Positions 42,615 to 52,030 of a DNA stretch of 64,000 bases are shown here, one piece after another. Every line of letters starts with the position of its first letter. Position 1 is the stretch's first letter. Both the position numbers and the translations under genes were made by a program. The notes beneath the pieces were generated by a model. The model had not been told where the DNA came from. It ran no database searches and worked only from the letters and a program-made list of their open reading frames with translations. The stretch is from Candidatus Obscuribacterales bacterium (lineage in GTDB: Bacteria; Cyanobacteriota; Vampirovibrionia; Obscuribacterales; Obscuribacteraceae): positions 310,001-374,000 of the forward strand of contig JAHBVO010000002.1 in the NCBI GenBank assembly GCA_019637435.1, read 5' to 3'.

Positions 42615-44153
42615 TTGAACTCAAAAACCGCCGATATTCGCGTTCTCCTTATCAGACTTAGCGCTCTGGGCGATGTGGTGCACACGCTTCCAGCTGCAGA
42701 CCTGTTGCGCAGAAATCTACCGGCAGCAAAAATCACCTGGGTGGTCGAGGCTCCATTTGCGGAGCTTTTGCGAAACAACCCGGCCGTGGATGACGTAATC
42801 ATTTTTCCGAAGAAGAAGATATCCTCGGAGTTAAAAAATCCGATTAGTTGGCTGGACCCGAGCAGCGAGTTCAATAAATTCATTGGCGAGCTGCGAAGCC
42901 GAAATTTCAGCGCAGCGCTGGATTTCCAGGGATTATTCAAAAGTGGTGCGATAGCCTATTTGAGCGGTGCCCCGACTCGGGTCGGCTTCGCTCAAGCACG
43001 AGAGCTCTCTCAGATCTTTCTGACAGACCGCTGTGATACCGGAGATTATTTCGCGAACGATAAGCATGTGGTGCACCACAATGTGGAGCTTTCTGAGTTC
43101 TACTTAAGAATTGCCGGTGGTGCCAATCAGAAATCTCCAACAATCCGTTTTCCACTTCCGATTTTGAACTCTCAGCTTATAGCAAGTGTGATCGAAATGA
43201 TTGGCGCCTCGACGGTCGAACCGCCTCAAAAGGTAAACAGAGCTAGAATCACGAACACTAATATCTTGAGCGCTCTGATTCGCAAAGAGGACCGAGTGCA
43301 ACCACAGATGGAGCCTGGTGATGTGGTGGCGCCCGTGGAGTCTAGTGCCGCAAGTGGTGCGGAGCTTCCCACCTCAACAGGTAGGGAGCTTCCGGCAGCA
43401 ACAGGTGCGGAGCTTCCGGCAGCTACAGGCAAACTGGATGCTCTTTCTAAGGATTCGGTCGGTGCCGCATCAGCTATGGTACCAACACCGCCCGCGGAGC
43501 CTGCACCATCGGCGGAGCCACTACCACAGATAGCAAAGAACGGCGAAAAACTGATCGTCCTTATCCCTGGTACCACCTGGATTACGAAGATTTGGCCCAA
43601 AGAGAAGTGGGCCCAACTGGTATCGCAATTGGTTCAGATTCCGAATGCAAGGATTGTTCTGGTTGGTGGTCCGGCGGAAACCGAAATGAATTCCTATATA
43701 TATGATCAGGTTTCGCGCTCTGTGGCCGATCGGTTACGTCCGAATTCCAGCCATGTGCAAAATTCTGGCCCGTCTGATCCTACCAGCGTCCCGATATCCG
43801 AGCGATTGATTGATATAACTGGTAAGACCACCATCAGCGGTCTTTTAGCGCTCCTGAAATTTGCTGATATCGTAGTTGGTGCCGACACCGGTCCGCTTCA
43901 TATGGCCGTTGCCGCCGAGCATCCATTCGTGATCGGTATTCATGGAAGTACTCCCTGGCTGCGCAATGGACCTCTCGGTGAGAAATCATCGGTGGTGGCG
44001 CTCAACCTTGGCTGTCAGCCCTGTTTCGAGAAAAAATGCCCCCTCGGTACGCTCGCCTGCCTTCGAGATCTGAATATCGAAACCGTGCTGGCGGAAATCA
44101 ACCGTGTTCTTAACGTGGTTGATATGAGAACCGCCGGCGCGGAAAAACCCTAA
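42615..44153 (+). CDS. Glycosyltransferase family 9 (heptosyltransferase-like) with repeat insertion
   Basis: The 512-residue protein opens R-V-L-L-I-R-L-S-A-L-G-D-V (about 9-21), the GT9 N-terminal motif, and has a C-terminal nucleotide-sugar domain with V-G-A-D-T-G-P-L-H-M-A (about 420-430). These enzymes add heptose-type sugars to LPS inner core. About 110 residues between the two domains are Pro/Ala/Thr-rich, with three copies of an eight-residue G-A-E-L-P-A-A-T unit (43356-43427), normally absent from the family. The start is TTG 42615, about ten bases after AAGGAT. A terminator follows (44178-44205). Confidence 0.9.
   Translation: MNSKTADIRVLLIRLSALGDVVHTLPAADLLRRNLPAAKITWVVEAPFAELLRNNPAVDDVIIFPKKKISSELKNPISWLDPSSEFNKFIGELRSRNFSAALDFQGLFKSGAIAYLSGAPTRVGFAQARELSQIFLTDRCDTGDYFANDKHVVHHNVELSEFYLRIAGGANQKSPTIRFPLPILNSQLIASVIEMIGASTVEPPQKVNRARITNTNILSALIRKEDRVQPQMEPGDVVAPVESSAASGAELPTSTGRELPAATGAELPAATGKLDALSKDSVGAASAMVPTPPAEPAPSAEPLPQIAKNGEKLIVLIPGTTWITKIWPKEKWAQLVSQLVQIPNARIVLVGGPAETEMNSYIYDQVSRSVADRLRPNSSHVQNSGPSDPTSVPISERLIDITGKTTISGLLALLKFADIVVGADTGPLHMAVAAEHPFVIGIHGSTPWLRNGPLGEKSSVVALNLGCQPCFEKKCPLGTLACLRDLNIETVLAEINRVLNVVDMRTAGAEKP
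43356..43427 (+). repeat. 24-bp tandem repeat, three copies
   Basis: Three units beginning 43356, 43380 and 43404, close to GGTGCGGAGCTTCCGGCAGC plus four bases, encode G-A-E-L-P-A-A-T inside the GT9 gene linker. The copies differ by a few bases. Confidence 0.85.
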
Positions 44154-44177
44154 CTTATGCCTGCGCCCCGCAAGAAG

Positions 44178-44205
44178 AAAGCTCTAGAGATGACTCTAGA
44201 GCTTT
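44178..44205. terminator. Bidirectional terminator between GT9 and ndk
   Basis: This is a perfect 12-base inverted repeat AAAGCTCTAGAG / CTCTAGAGCTTT with an ATGA loop, between the converging GT9 and ndk genes. T-rich arms on both sides make it usable in either direction. Confidence 0.75.
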
Positions 44206-44254
44206 ATAGCGTTCATTAGGTTACGCTTCCGTTTCCGTTGCTACGAAAATATTC

Positions 44255-44713
44255 CTATTCGGAAACCCATTTGTCGACCGCTCTTGGCCACTCGGCGCAG
44301 ACTTCGGATTCGCTGAAGAAAATTCCGATTTCGCGCTTGGCGCTTTCAGGACCGTCGGAGCCATGGACTACGTTTCTGCCGATTTCGACGGCGAGGTCGC
44401 CACGGATAGTTCCGGGAGCTGCTTGAGCCGGGTTGGTTGCGCCAATGGTGCTGCGGCAGAGGGCGATTGCGCCTTTGCCTTCCCAAACCATAGCTACAAT
44501 CGGTCCTGCGGTAATGAAGCTGACGAGACCATCAAAGAACGGTTTGCCTTTATGCTCGCCATAGTGCTCTTGAGCCTTCTCGTTCGAGAGCTTCATGAGT
44601 TTCATACCGACCAATTTGAGACCGCGGCTTTCAAAGCGCTTGATTACTTCGCCAATGATTCCACGCTCGACGCCGTCAGGCTTAATAGCCACAAAGGTAC
44701 GTTCTACTGACAC
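44255..44713 (-). CDS. ndk: Nucleoside diphosphate kinase
   Basis: The 152-residue protein starts [15 protein letters not shown] and contains the active-site histidine in N-V-V-H-G-S-D (His117) with the flanking Arg and Asn residues of the family. It transfers the terminal phosphate between NTPs and NDPs through phospho-His. The open frame reaches 44761, but GTG 44713 is preceded by GGAGG at nine bases and gives the standard N-terminus. It lies 59 bases downstream of the UvrD-family gene on the same strand. Confidence 0.95.
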   Translation of the reverse strand: MSVERTFVAIKPDGVERGIIGEVIKRFESRGLKLVGMKLMKLSNEKAQEHYGEHKGKPFFDGLVSFITAGPIVAMVWEGKGAIALCRSTIGATNPAQAAPGTIRGDLAVEIGRNVVHGSDGPESAKREIGIFFSESEVCAEWPRAVDKWVSE

Positions 44714-44772
44714 CTTGATGTCCTCCGAGTAGTAAATGCATGAGCCATTAGTCTCATACATTCGGGCGGTGA

Positions 44773-47700
44773 TCAGGAGAGCTTTATAAGTTTTGCAAAG
44801 CGTGGGTCCATCGTTTTTTCGGTGGGCTGTGATTCGAACTTGATTTCGTACAGTTCTTTATCGCCGTCGCCAATTACTTTGATGACGTTGCCTACACCGA
44901 ATTTTGTATGCTGGACAACATCACCGACTTTCAAGCGCTCGAATGAGGCGGATTGCATTTCCGAACCTTTCGCGAAACCTGACGATGATGATATTTGTCC
45001 CGGACGCGCCTGGTTGGGTCGCATGGCCTGTGGTTTGGGTTGCGGTTGTCGGTACATAGAACCGCCCGTATTTCCGGCTGGTCTGGCGCCGCCACCGCCG
45101 CCGGTTCCGCTGCGTGAAGTGCCGCCATATCCGCCGCCACCGCCACCGGTTCCGCTGCGTGAAGTGCCGCCGTATCCGCCGCCACCGCCACCGGTTCCGC
45201 TGCGTGAAGTGCCGCCGTATCCACCGCCACCGCCGCCGGTTCCGCCGCGTGAAGTGCCGCCGTATCCACCGCCACCGCCGCGTTGGTTGCCGGAGTTTCC
45301 GCCGCCATAGTTAGTTGGTCTGGCACCGCCTGTGGAGCCGCCCCGGTTCAAGCCCGTGTTGTTATAGCCTCCCGAGCGCTGCCCTCCACCACCGTACGAG
45401 CCTCCGCCACCACCGTAACGGTCGGAGCCGCCACCATAGCCGCCGGAGTTGCCGTATCTGTCCGAGCCACCGCCGTTATAACGGTCGTTGCTATAGCGGT
45501 CGTTGCCGTAATCGTCATTGCCGTAGCGACTTGAGTTTTTACCGCCGCCACGACCGAAACCGTTTTCGTTGTACTCTTCATCCATATAATTGGATGAGTC
45601 CTGTACTCCTTCGGACGGGTAGAAGCCGGTCAAAAGCCCAGGCGTGATTTCTTTCAAGAAGCGACTTGCCGGCAGCATCTGTGCCGAGAACCCCGAGGAG
45701 CCGTCTGCCTGGCGACTGATGAAGGAACGTTTGCGTGCGCGCGTTATATACAATGAATCTTCGGCGCGAGTCACGCCAACGTACATGAGCCGGCGTTCCT
45801 CTTCCATCATGGAGTCGGATTCCATTGAACGCATATGGGGCAGAATTCCTTCTTCCAATCCCATCAAGAACACAATAGGGAATTCCAAACCTTTGGCCGA
45901 GTGAAGCGTCATGAGTTTTAAATTCTCTTCGTCAAGCTTCTCGTTGTCGAGGTCGCTTACAAGAGAAATTCTGGTCAGGAATGATTCCAGATCGGGCTCG
46001 TCAGCGACGCTTTCAAAATCTGCTGCCACTGCCAGTAGTTCTCGAATGTTTTCCATGCGGCCTACAGCGGTTTCATCCTTTTGATTCATCGCTTCCTCGG
46101 CGAGCACATCCATGTAACGTGTGTCGTCGATGATCAAATTCATCAAGCCGGAAATCGGATCAGCATAACCCAGTTTCCTTCCATCTTCAGTTGTGTATTC
46201 TGGAACACTACGCGGCTGCCAGCGAGTAATCACACAGCTTGCGAATTGCGACAGCGCTGCTTGCGTTTTTGGCGAAAGCCCCTCGATGCGATGAGCTTCG
46301 GAAGCCGCTTCCAGATATGAGATGCGCTGTTGATCGGCGTAACTGTAGAGACGGTCGAGGGAAGTTTTTCCGATACCGCGTTTGGGTGTGTTGACGACGC
46401 GGTTAAAAGACTGACCGTCTTGAGGATTGAAGGTCAGCTTCAAATACGCCACCATGTCTTTAATTTCCTGGCGGTCGTAGAACTTCGTGCCACCGACTAC
46501 GGTGTACGGAATACCGCTGCGAATCAAAACTTCTTCTATTGCTCGCGACTGCGCGTTCGTTCTATATAGAATTGTAGCGTCGGAATACTTTCGGCCTCGA
46601 ACTTTAAGTCGCTTCAGTTCTTCGACAACGAAAAACGCTTCGTCTATCTGATCCGAGCCCTCATAGTATTGAGCTTTGCCGCCCTTATCGCGGTTGCAAC
46701 GCAAGACCTTGTCGATGCGCTCAGTGTTGTTGGCAATGATGCTGTTTGCGATTTCCAGAATGGTCGAAGTCGAGCGGTAGTTTTCCTCTAGCTTGATGAT
46801 GCGCGAATTTGGAAAGTCGTTCTGGAAACCCAGGAAGATTCGGAAATCCGCTTTACGCCAGGAGTAGATCGACTGGTCTACGTCGCCGACAACCATGAGA
46901 GAGCGCTGATTCCATTTGTCAGCGATCTCTTGTTCGCTCATACCTTGCAGACTTTGCGAGCGTCCTGCTTGAATTTGAGCCGCGTTCGAAAAGATATCGG
47001 CGAGCAATCTACAGAACTCGTACTGCGCTTTGTTGGTGTCTTGAAACTCATCGATAAGCAGATGGCGGAATCGTTTCATCAGCCGTTCTCTTATATGGGT
47101 TTGTGTGCGCACCAGATCGGTGAAGATCAAAATCAGATCATCGAAGTCGAAGGCGTTGTTGCGAGCGAGCGCCTCTTGATATTTTTCGAATATCTCAGCG
47201 ATTTTTCGCTCGCGATACGCGCGCGCCTCGCTGGCGTACAGCGTGTACGTGTATCCGTCATTCTTCAGCGCTGAAATCGTATGGCGCATTTCTTTCGGCG
47301 GGAATACTTTCTCGTCGAAATCGAGCTTCTTCAATTCCGCTTTCATGATGCTCAAGCTGTCCGCTTCGTCGTAAATGACGAAGTTTTTCGACCACTGCCA
47401 ACCTTCCGGAGTTTTATAGTCCTCTATATATTGTCTGAGCATGCGCGCGCACATGCTGTGAAAGGTTCCGATCCAGGAAAAGCGAGTGCCGCCGCCGATG
47501 GCTTTCTCAATCCTGGTCTTCATCTCTTTGGCGGCTTTGTTCGTGAAGGTCACAGCCATGATCGAGTCCGGGTCCTGGTCCAGTTCTTTTATGAGCCATG
47601 CAATCCGGCGCGTGAGCACAGTGGTTTTGCCGGAGCCAGCGCCGGCAACGATAAGAGACGGTCCCCAGCCCTGGCATACAGCCTGGGCTTGCTCGTTGTT

Positions 47701-47784
47701 CAATCGAGCAAGAAGTTCATGCGATTCGCGGCCTTGCGTCGCCATCGTTACGTTGAGAACCTCCAAACCACTTACTTCGTTCAT
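44773..47784 (-). CDS. UvrD/PcrA-family DNA helicase with glycine-rich linker
   Basis: In this 1003-residue protein residues 1-690 are a superfamily 1A helicase: Q-motif, Walker A G-A-G-S-G-K-T-T (49-56), D-E-F-Q-D-T-N (about 240-246), [11 protein letters not shown] (about 300-310), [10 protein letters not shown] (about 645-654) and a V-G-V-T-R-A element. This matches PcrA/UvrD (3'-5' unwinding in repair and conflict resolution). The C-terminal 50 residues (from about 945) are the Tudor-like PcrA tail V-G-D-V-V-Q-H...G-V-G-N-V. Between them lie about 200 residues almost only Gly/Tyr/Ser/Arg/Asn, including four 15-residue repeats, an RGG/FUS-like disordered segment I do not know from UvrD proteins. 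GAGGGG precedes the ATG. Confidence 0.93.
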   Translation of the reverse strand: MNEVSGLEVLNVTMATQGRESHELLARLNNEQAQAVCQGWGPSLIVAGAGSGKTTVLTRRIAWLIKELDQDPDSIMAVTFTNKAAKEMKTRIEKAIGGGTRFSWIGTFHSMCARMLRQYIEDYKTPEGWQWSKNFVIYDEADSLSIMKAELKKLDFDEKVFPPKEMRHTISALKNDGYTYTLYASEARAYRERKIAEIFEKYQEALARNNAFDFDDLILIFTDLVRTQTHIRERLMKRFRHLLIDEFQDTNKAQYEFCRLLADIFSNAAQIQAGRSQSLQGMSEQEIADKWNQRSLMVVGDVDQSIYSWRKADFRIFLGFQNDFPNSRIIKLEENYRSTSTILEIANSIIANNTERIDKVLRCNRDKGGKAQYYEGSDQIDEAFFVVEELKRLKVRGRKYSDATILYRTNAQSRAIEEVLIRSGIPYTVVGGTKFYDRQEIKDMVAYLKLTFNPQDGQSFNRVVNTPKRGIGKTSLDRLYSYADQQRISYLEAASEAHRIEGLSPKTQAALSQFASCVITRWQPRSVPEYTTEDGRKLGYADPISGLMNLIIDDTRYMDVLAEEAMNQKDETAVGRMENIRELLAVAADFESVADEPDLESFLTRISLVSDLDNEKLDEENLKLMTLHSAKGLEFPIVFLMGLEEGILPHMRSMESDSMMEEERRLMYVGVTRAEDSLYITRARKRSFISRQADGSSGFSAQMLPASRFLKEITPGLLTGFYPSEGVQDSSNYMDEEYNENGFGRGGGKNSSRYGNDDYGNDRYSNDRYNGGGSDRYGNSGGYGGGSDRYGGGGGSYGGGGQRSGGYNNTGLNRGGSTGGARPTNYGGGNSGNQRGGGGGYGGTSRGGTGGGGGGYGGTSRSGTGGGGGGYGGTSRSGTGGGGGGYGGTSRSGTGGGGGARPAGNTGGSMYRQPQPKPQAMRPNQARPGQISSSSGFAKGSEMQSASFERLKVGDVVQHTKFGVGNVIKVIGDGDKELYEIKFESQPTEKTMDPRFAKLIKLS
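45103..45282. repeat. 45-bp tandem repeat, four copies, in the helicase linker
   Basis: Units beginning near 45103, 45148, 45193 and 45238 encode Y-G-G-T-S-R-S-G-T plus six glycines on the minus strand. They are near-identical at DNA level, so the array may be young or slippage-prone. Confidence 0.85.
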
Positions 47785-48263
47785 TATGACCCCTCGTTAA
47801 ACCACGTAGATTAGGTTTTAGAGCCGATTGCCATGGTGGCGCGCCGAAAGCGGCGCCCCCGCAACCATACTGAAACCTTGATAGCGAGCCGTCATCCACT
47901 TAATTTGTAACACACGTCCATCTTCGCAAGCCACGAACGCGCGCCAAACCGCCAAGAGATCGAAGCGGGTCCTCCCCCGGTCCAGTCCTCTTGCTCGTCA
48001 GAGATGCAGGCTATATCAGCCTCTCATAGAGTACTGTATATATCGCCCTCTGAGCTTGAACACAAAATTATGGTCGAGCGAAGTTTTGGCGTTTTTTAGG
48101 GTTGGTTAACTATTTCTTTTTGCGGTTTTGGGTCGGTTGATTAAAACTTGTAAACAGCTTGCGGCTGGTGAATTGACCCGCCCCTAAAGATCGGTAAGCT
48201 AGGTATCGGCCTAAAGAATCCCTTTATAAAAACTCTTTGGCGCCTTTCCAAGGGAAAACACAA
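47785..48263. other. Gene-free region between UvrD and SLOG genes
   Basis: This is 479 bases with no convincing gene. On the plus strand TTGACC (48173-48178) and TAAGCT (48195-48200), 16 bases apart, could form a promoter for the SLOG gene at 48264. The middle (48040-48140) is AT-rich. Confidence 0.5.
48173..48200 (+). promoter_or_regulatory. Candidate promoter for the SLOG gene
   Basis: TTGACC and TAAGCT with a 16-base spacer match sigma-70 -35 and (poorly) -10 boxes, about 63 bases before the ATG. Confidence 0.35.
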
Positions 48264-48770
48264 ATGACAGAATCACTAACCATTCCTACAGTCGATGAGC
48301 TCGCTCAGGAGCTTCTCATTATTCAGCAATCCGGTCCAAGAAAGGTTGCTATCATCGGCTCCCGGAACTTGCCGCTCACCCATCAGCAAATTGTCGAGAT
48401 GCTCAGCTACGCTCTCGTGCTTTCAGGCAACCAGGTAATTACTAGTGGTGGCGCAAATGGTACCAATATGGCTGTCATTCGCGGCGCTCAGAGAGCTAAC
48501 CCTGACAGGCTGAACGTCATTTTGCCTCAAACAATCGGTCAACAACCAGGCGAAGTTCAAGACCTGTTGATCGGTATCAAGAATATCGTCGAGTATCCGG
48601 AAAGACGAACGATGACGCTCGCCGACGCCAGCCGTCAGTGCAACCATGAAATCATCGACAAGAGCCAGCAGATTATATGCTTCCTGTACCACACCAGCCA
48701 TACGCTGCTCGAGTCAGTCACCTACGCTAAAGAGCGTCGCAAGATCGTCACCAGCTTCTATCTGGACTAA
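48264..48770 (+). CDS. SLOG/DprA-like Rossmann protein of cyanobacterial type
   Basis: This is a 168-residue protein with V-A-I-I-G-S-R-N-L-P (about 30-39) and I-T-S-G-G-A-N-G-T-N (about 61-70), the nucleotide-binding turns of the SLOG/DprA superfamily. It lacks the flanking domains of DprA. A near-full-length match is the small protein annotated in Cyanobacteria as DNA recombination-mediator protein A, which ends in a similar V-T-x-F-Y-x-D. Its role is unproven; SLOG domains bind nucleotides or derived signals. ATG 48264 has AAGGGA upstream and is preferred over the upstream frame opening at 48237. Confidence 0.85.
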   Translation: MTESLTIPTVDELAQELLIIQQSGPRKVAIIGSRNLPLTHQQIVEMLSYALVLSGNQVITSGGANGTNMAVIRGAQRANPDRLNVILPQTIGQQPGEVQDLLIGIKNIVEYPERRTMTLADASRQCNHEIIDKSQQIICFLYHTSHTLLESVTYAKERRKIVTSFYLD

Positions 48771-48935
48771 GCGACTGCTACTGCACGGCAAGTCACGTTT
48801 CGAACCTTGCAGTACGCTCGTCGGTTTCACTCGATTAACTAACAGATAACAGCAAAAGCGCTCCGGTAGATTGTAACCAACGTCTATCTCGATTAAGCTT
48901 GTAGAGTTACTACCAGCGCTAGATAGAAGTTGCCT

Positions 48936-50087
48936 GTGACCCAACAACCGCTCCAGCTGCCAGATCACACACAGATGTTGGTGGCGTGTCTTTTGTCATT
49001 CGTTGCGAGTGCTGTTCTCTATCCAGGTTATATAAAGTGGCTTAAACAGCGGCAAGTCGAACAGTTCTTACGCGAGGACGGCCCCCAGAGTCATGCGCAT
49101 AAAGCCAAAACGCCGACGATGGGCGGTTTGGTGTTCGGCATCGTCACCTCCGTTGTGTCGCTTGCTGTGCTTTTGTTTATGAACGCTGTCGCGAAACCGC
49201 TTGATAGCGCTGTTGTCATCGTCGGACTCATATGTGGTGGCATCGGTTTTATCGACGACTTTGCCAAATTTCGGCAGAAGAACAATAAAGGAATCTCGGG
49301 CTACATCCGCCTTGGCAGCGAACTTTTGCTCGGATTGATGCTTGGCGCGCTGATTATTTTTTCCAGCAGCGAAACCATCTTCGTGCCATTCGCTGAGCAA
49401 ATCGCAGCTGTCGCCGGAGGGCACGCTGCGAGTTTTGCGGGAACGCATCTTGGAATCTGGGGACCGCCTGCCTTGTTGTTCATCCCACTTGCCGGCTTCC
49501 TTATTGCAGCAACTGCAAACTCTCTCAACCTTCACGACGGAATGGACGGGCTCGCTGCCGGGACTTCTTGTCAGGTTTTCGCTGCGCTCGCTCTCATGCT
49601 GTTTGCAACCGGGCAACATTCACTTGCTTTGATTTCCGCATGTGCAGCCGGAGCGCTTTGCGGTTTCATACTGTTCAATAAAAATCCGGCCAAGATTTTC
49701 ATGGGAGATACAGGAAGCCTCTTCATAGGCGGCTTGATGGGTGCGCTTGTGGTTTGCGGCGGTTTAGTCGTCTGGTTTATTCCTTTATCGCTCGTATATA
49801 TCTTCGAGGCACTGTCGGTGATGATTCAAGTTACCGTCTTCAAACTCACCAAGAAACTCGAAGGCGAAGAGAAAATGAATCCGTTGAAGGTTGTTATCAC
49901 GAAACTGACGAAACGCGTTCCGGGCGAGGGCAAGCGCGTTTTCAGAATGGCTCCCCTGCATCATCATTACGAAGCGGTTTGGGCGGAGAAGGGCGTGCCC
50001 GAATGGCAAGTGGTTGCAGGCTTCTGGGTCGCGCAAACGATTCTTTGCCTGGGCACCTGCGTATTGTTTTTCACTTACTTGAAATAG
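48936..50087 (+). CDS. mraY: Phospho-N-acetylmuramoyl-pentapeptide transferase MraY
   Basis: The roughly 383-residue, ten-helix membrane enzyme makes lipid I from UDP-MurNAc-pentapeptide and undecaprenyl phosphate. It contains P-T-M-G-G near the N-terminus, G-F-I-D-D-F-A-K (about 104-111), N-S-L-N-L-H-D-G-M-D-G-L (about 190-201), F-M-G-D-T-G-S-L (about 250) and M-A-P-L-H-H-H-Y-E (about 327-335). The start is uncertain: GTG 48936, TTG 48930 or ATG 48975; none has a good Shine-Dalgarno. It is outside any dcw cluster, with none of the usual mur/fts genes beside it. Confidence 0.95.
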   Translation: MTQQPLQLPDHTQMLVACLLSFVASAVLYPGYIKWLKQRQVEQFLREDGPQSHAHKAKTPTMGGLVFGIVTSVVSLAVLLFMNAVAKPLDSAVVIVGLICGGIGFIDDFAKFRQKNNKGISGYIRLGSELLLGLMLGALIIFSSSETIFVPFAEQIAAVAGGHAASFAGTHLGIWGPPALLFIPLAGFLIAATANSLNLHDGMDGLAAGTSCQVFAALALMLFATGQHSLALISACAAGALCGFILFNKNPAKIFMGDTGSLFIGGLMGALVVCGGLVVWFIPLSLVYIFEALSVMIQVTVFKLTKKLEGEEKMNPLKVVITKLTKRVPGEGKRVFRMAPLHHHYEAVWAEKGVPEWQVVAGFWVAQTILCLGTCVLFFTYLK

Positions 50088-50175
50088 TTGGCCCAACATT
50101 TAATATACTTTGTGTGGGACGATTCCAAATGGTGCAAAATTGTCTCTAAATTTGATTTCTGGACGCCGGTACTAA

Positions 50176-52023
50176 GTGAATAAGGTTCTGCAACTGGTTA
50201 AAGACCTGGTAAGCCAGGATCGCTGGGATGAAGCGCATTCCGTGCTGACCAGACACGCGCGCCAGTCTATGAACGACCCGGATGTCGAGTATTACCTCGG
50301 TGTTTTGTGTTTCAACATGGGGCGATTTGATGAGGCCGAGCGGCATCTCAAGACCTGCCTTCAGATAGTATCGAACAACGCAGACGCGCATTATCAGCTG
50401 GGTTTGTGTTTGTTAAAACAAGATCGCCCCGCAGAGGCAATGCCTGAATTCCGCGAGGCATGCGAAGGTCGAGAAGGTTTCGCTGTCGGACATTTGCACT
50501 GGGGATTGGCTCTTGCCGCTATGGGCAAGCTTCCCGGCGCGCTCGGACAGTTTAAACAGGCTATCAAAAGTAATCCGAAGATGGCTTCCGCCTACTATCA
50601 AGCCGGTATCTGCTCGTTCCAACTGGAGCAATACCAGGATGCGGCGCAGTTTTTCGAGCAGGCTTGTCTTGCGGATCCAAAGATGGCTGAAGCGTTCAAT
50701 TGCTTGGGAATTGCTCTGTGTGCGATGGGAAACGTCACGGCCGGCGCCAACTGTTTTCAAAAAGCGGTTGAAGTTGACAGCCAATACGCTCTGGCGCATA
50801 GAAACTGGGCGCAGGCTCTTGCGCAACTCGGTCAGGCGGCTGAAGCCGTCAAGCATTATCAGGATGCCATCAATCTCGCGCCGACCAGCATGACCGCTTC
50901 GGAACGGGCTTTGATTTATAACGACTGGGGAGTGAATCTGTTCCAGCAGAATTTACTCGACGATGCTTGCGAAAAATTCTTGCATGCGGTCGATGTCGAT
51001 CCTAATCTCGAGCATGCAAGACTCAATCTAGGCCTCGTTTACATGGCGCTCAAGGAATACGACCGGGCTGCCGAAGTATTCGAGAAAGGCTTGGAAATAA
51101 ATTACTCCAACGTTCATATGGCGATGTACTGTGCGGTTAATTACCTGCTCACAGGTAGATTTGATGACGCTCTTGCGCGTTTGACCAAAGTGGTTGCTGC
51201 CGGTATGACCCATCCCGATGTCGATCTCTGGATGGGATTTGCGCACGTTGGAAGCGGTCGAACCGAACCGGCCGAGAAGAGTTTCGAAAAGGCGCTGGTA
51301 CAAAATCCGCGCAACTTCCTTGCGCTAGACGGCTGGGGCTGCGCCCTGGCGTTGGCTGGAAATCACGAGGCTGCCGTCGACAAGTTTCGTCAGTGTGTTG
51401 CTATCAATGATGGCTATGGGCTTGGGCACTTGCACCTGGCTCGCAGCCTGGATGAGCTTGGTCAAGCTGATGTGTCCAAACACGAATTTCGCGAAGCCAT
51501 TCTGCGAGATCCGCTTTGCATAATCCCGCAAAAGGAAGCGCTCGACAAGCTGCTTGATGCGCATCAGTTTGATTACGTCATGCAACAATCCATGAAAATG
51601 CTGGACGTTCTGCCTCATGATACCGAAGCGAAATTGGCTCTGGCTAAGGCTCTTCGTGCACAGAACAGATTGAGCGAAGCCCTCCACCTGGTGCAGGAGT
51701 TGATAGAGGAGCGGCCAAACAATGGTCCGGCGCGGACTATTGCAGGTCAGATTTTTCTGGCTAAAGCGAGATACGTTGAAGCCGATCAGATGTTTCGCGA
51801 AGCGTCGGAACTCTACGAAGGCGATGCGCCGCTATTTTACGCGTGGGGTAAATCACTGGCGCTGCTCGGCTTGTATGATTTCGCTCTCGAAAAATATCAA
51901 CGAGCCTGCGAAATTGACCCGTATGACGGTGATGTCTATGAAGCCTGGGGTTCCACGCTGAAACAGCTCGGACGGTTTGCGGAAGCGGCAGAAGTCTACA
52001 AGCGCGCCTCGCAATACATTTAG
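50176..52023 (+). CDS. TPR-repeat protein upstream of a histidine kinase
   Basis: The 615-residue protein is built almost entirely of tetratricopeptide repeats (roughly fifteen 34-residue units) with the usual W-x-x-x-L/A-x-x-G and A-x-x-x-F/Y-x-x-A-x-x-x-x-P spacing. The GTG start at 50176 gives no signal peptide. The histidine-kinase gene starts seven bases after its stop (52031), so the two are likely co-transcribed. It may act as a scaffold in that signalling unit. Confidence 0.88.
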   Translation: MNKVLQLVKDLVSQDRWDEAHSVLTRHARQSMNDPDVEYYLGVLCFNMGRFDEAERHLKTCLQIVSNNADAHYQLGLCLLKQDRPAEAMPEFREACEGREGFAVGHLHWGLALAAMGKLPGALGQFKQAIKSNPKMASAYYQAGICSFQLEQYQDAAQFFEQACLADPKMAEAFNCLGIALCAMGNVTAGANCFQKAVEVDSQYALAHRNWAQALAQLGQAAEAVKHYQDAINLAPTSMTASERALIYNDWGVNLFQQNLLDDACEKFLHAVDVDPNLEHARLNLGLVYMALKEYDRAAEVFEKGLEINYSNVHMAMYCAVNYLLTGRFDDALARLTKVVAAGMTHPDVDLWMGFAHVGSGRTEPAEKSFEKALVQNPRNFLALDGWGCALALAGNHEAAVDKFRQCVAINDGYGLGHLHLARSLDELGQADVSKHEFREAILRDPLCIIPQKEALDKLLDAHQFDYVMQQSMKMLDVLPHDTEAKLALAKALRAQNRLSEALHLVQELIEERPNNGPARTIAGQIFLAKARYVEADQMFREASELYEGDAPLFYAWGKSLALLGLYDFALEKYQRACEIDPYDGDVYEAWGSTLKQLGRFAEAAEVYKRASQYI

Positions 52024-52030
52024 TGCCGCT

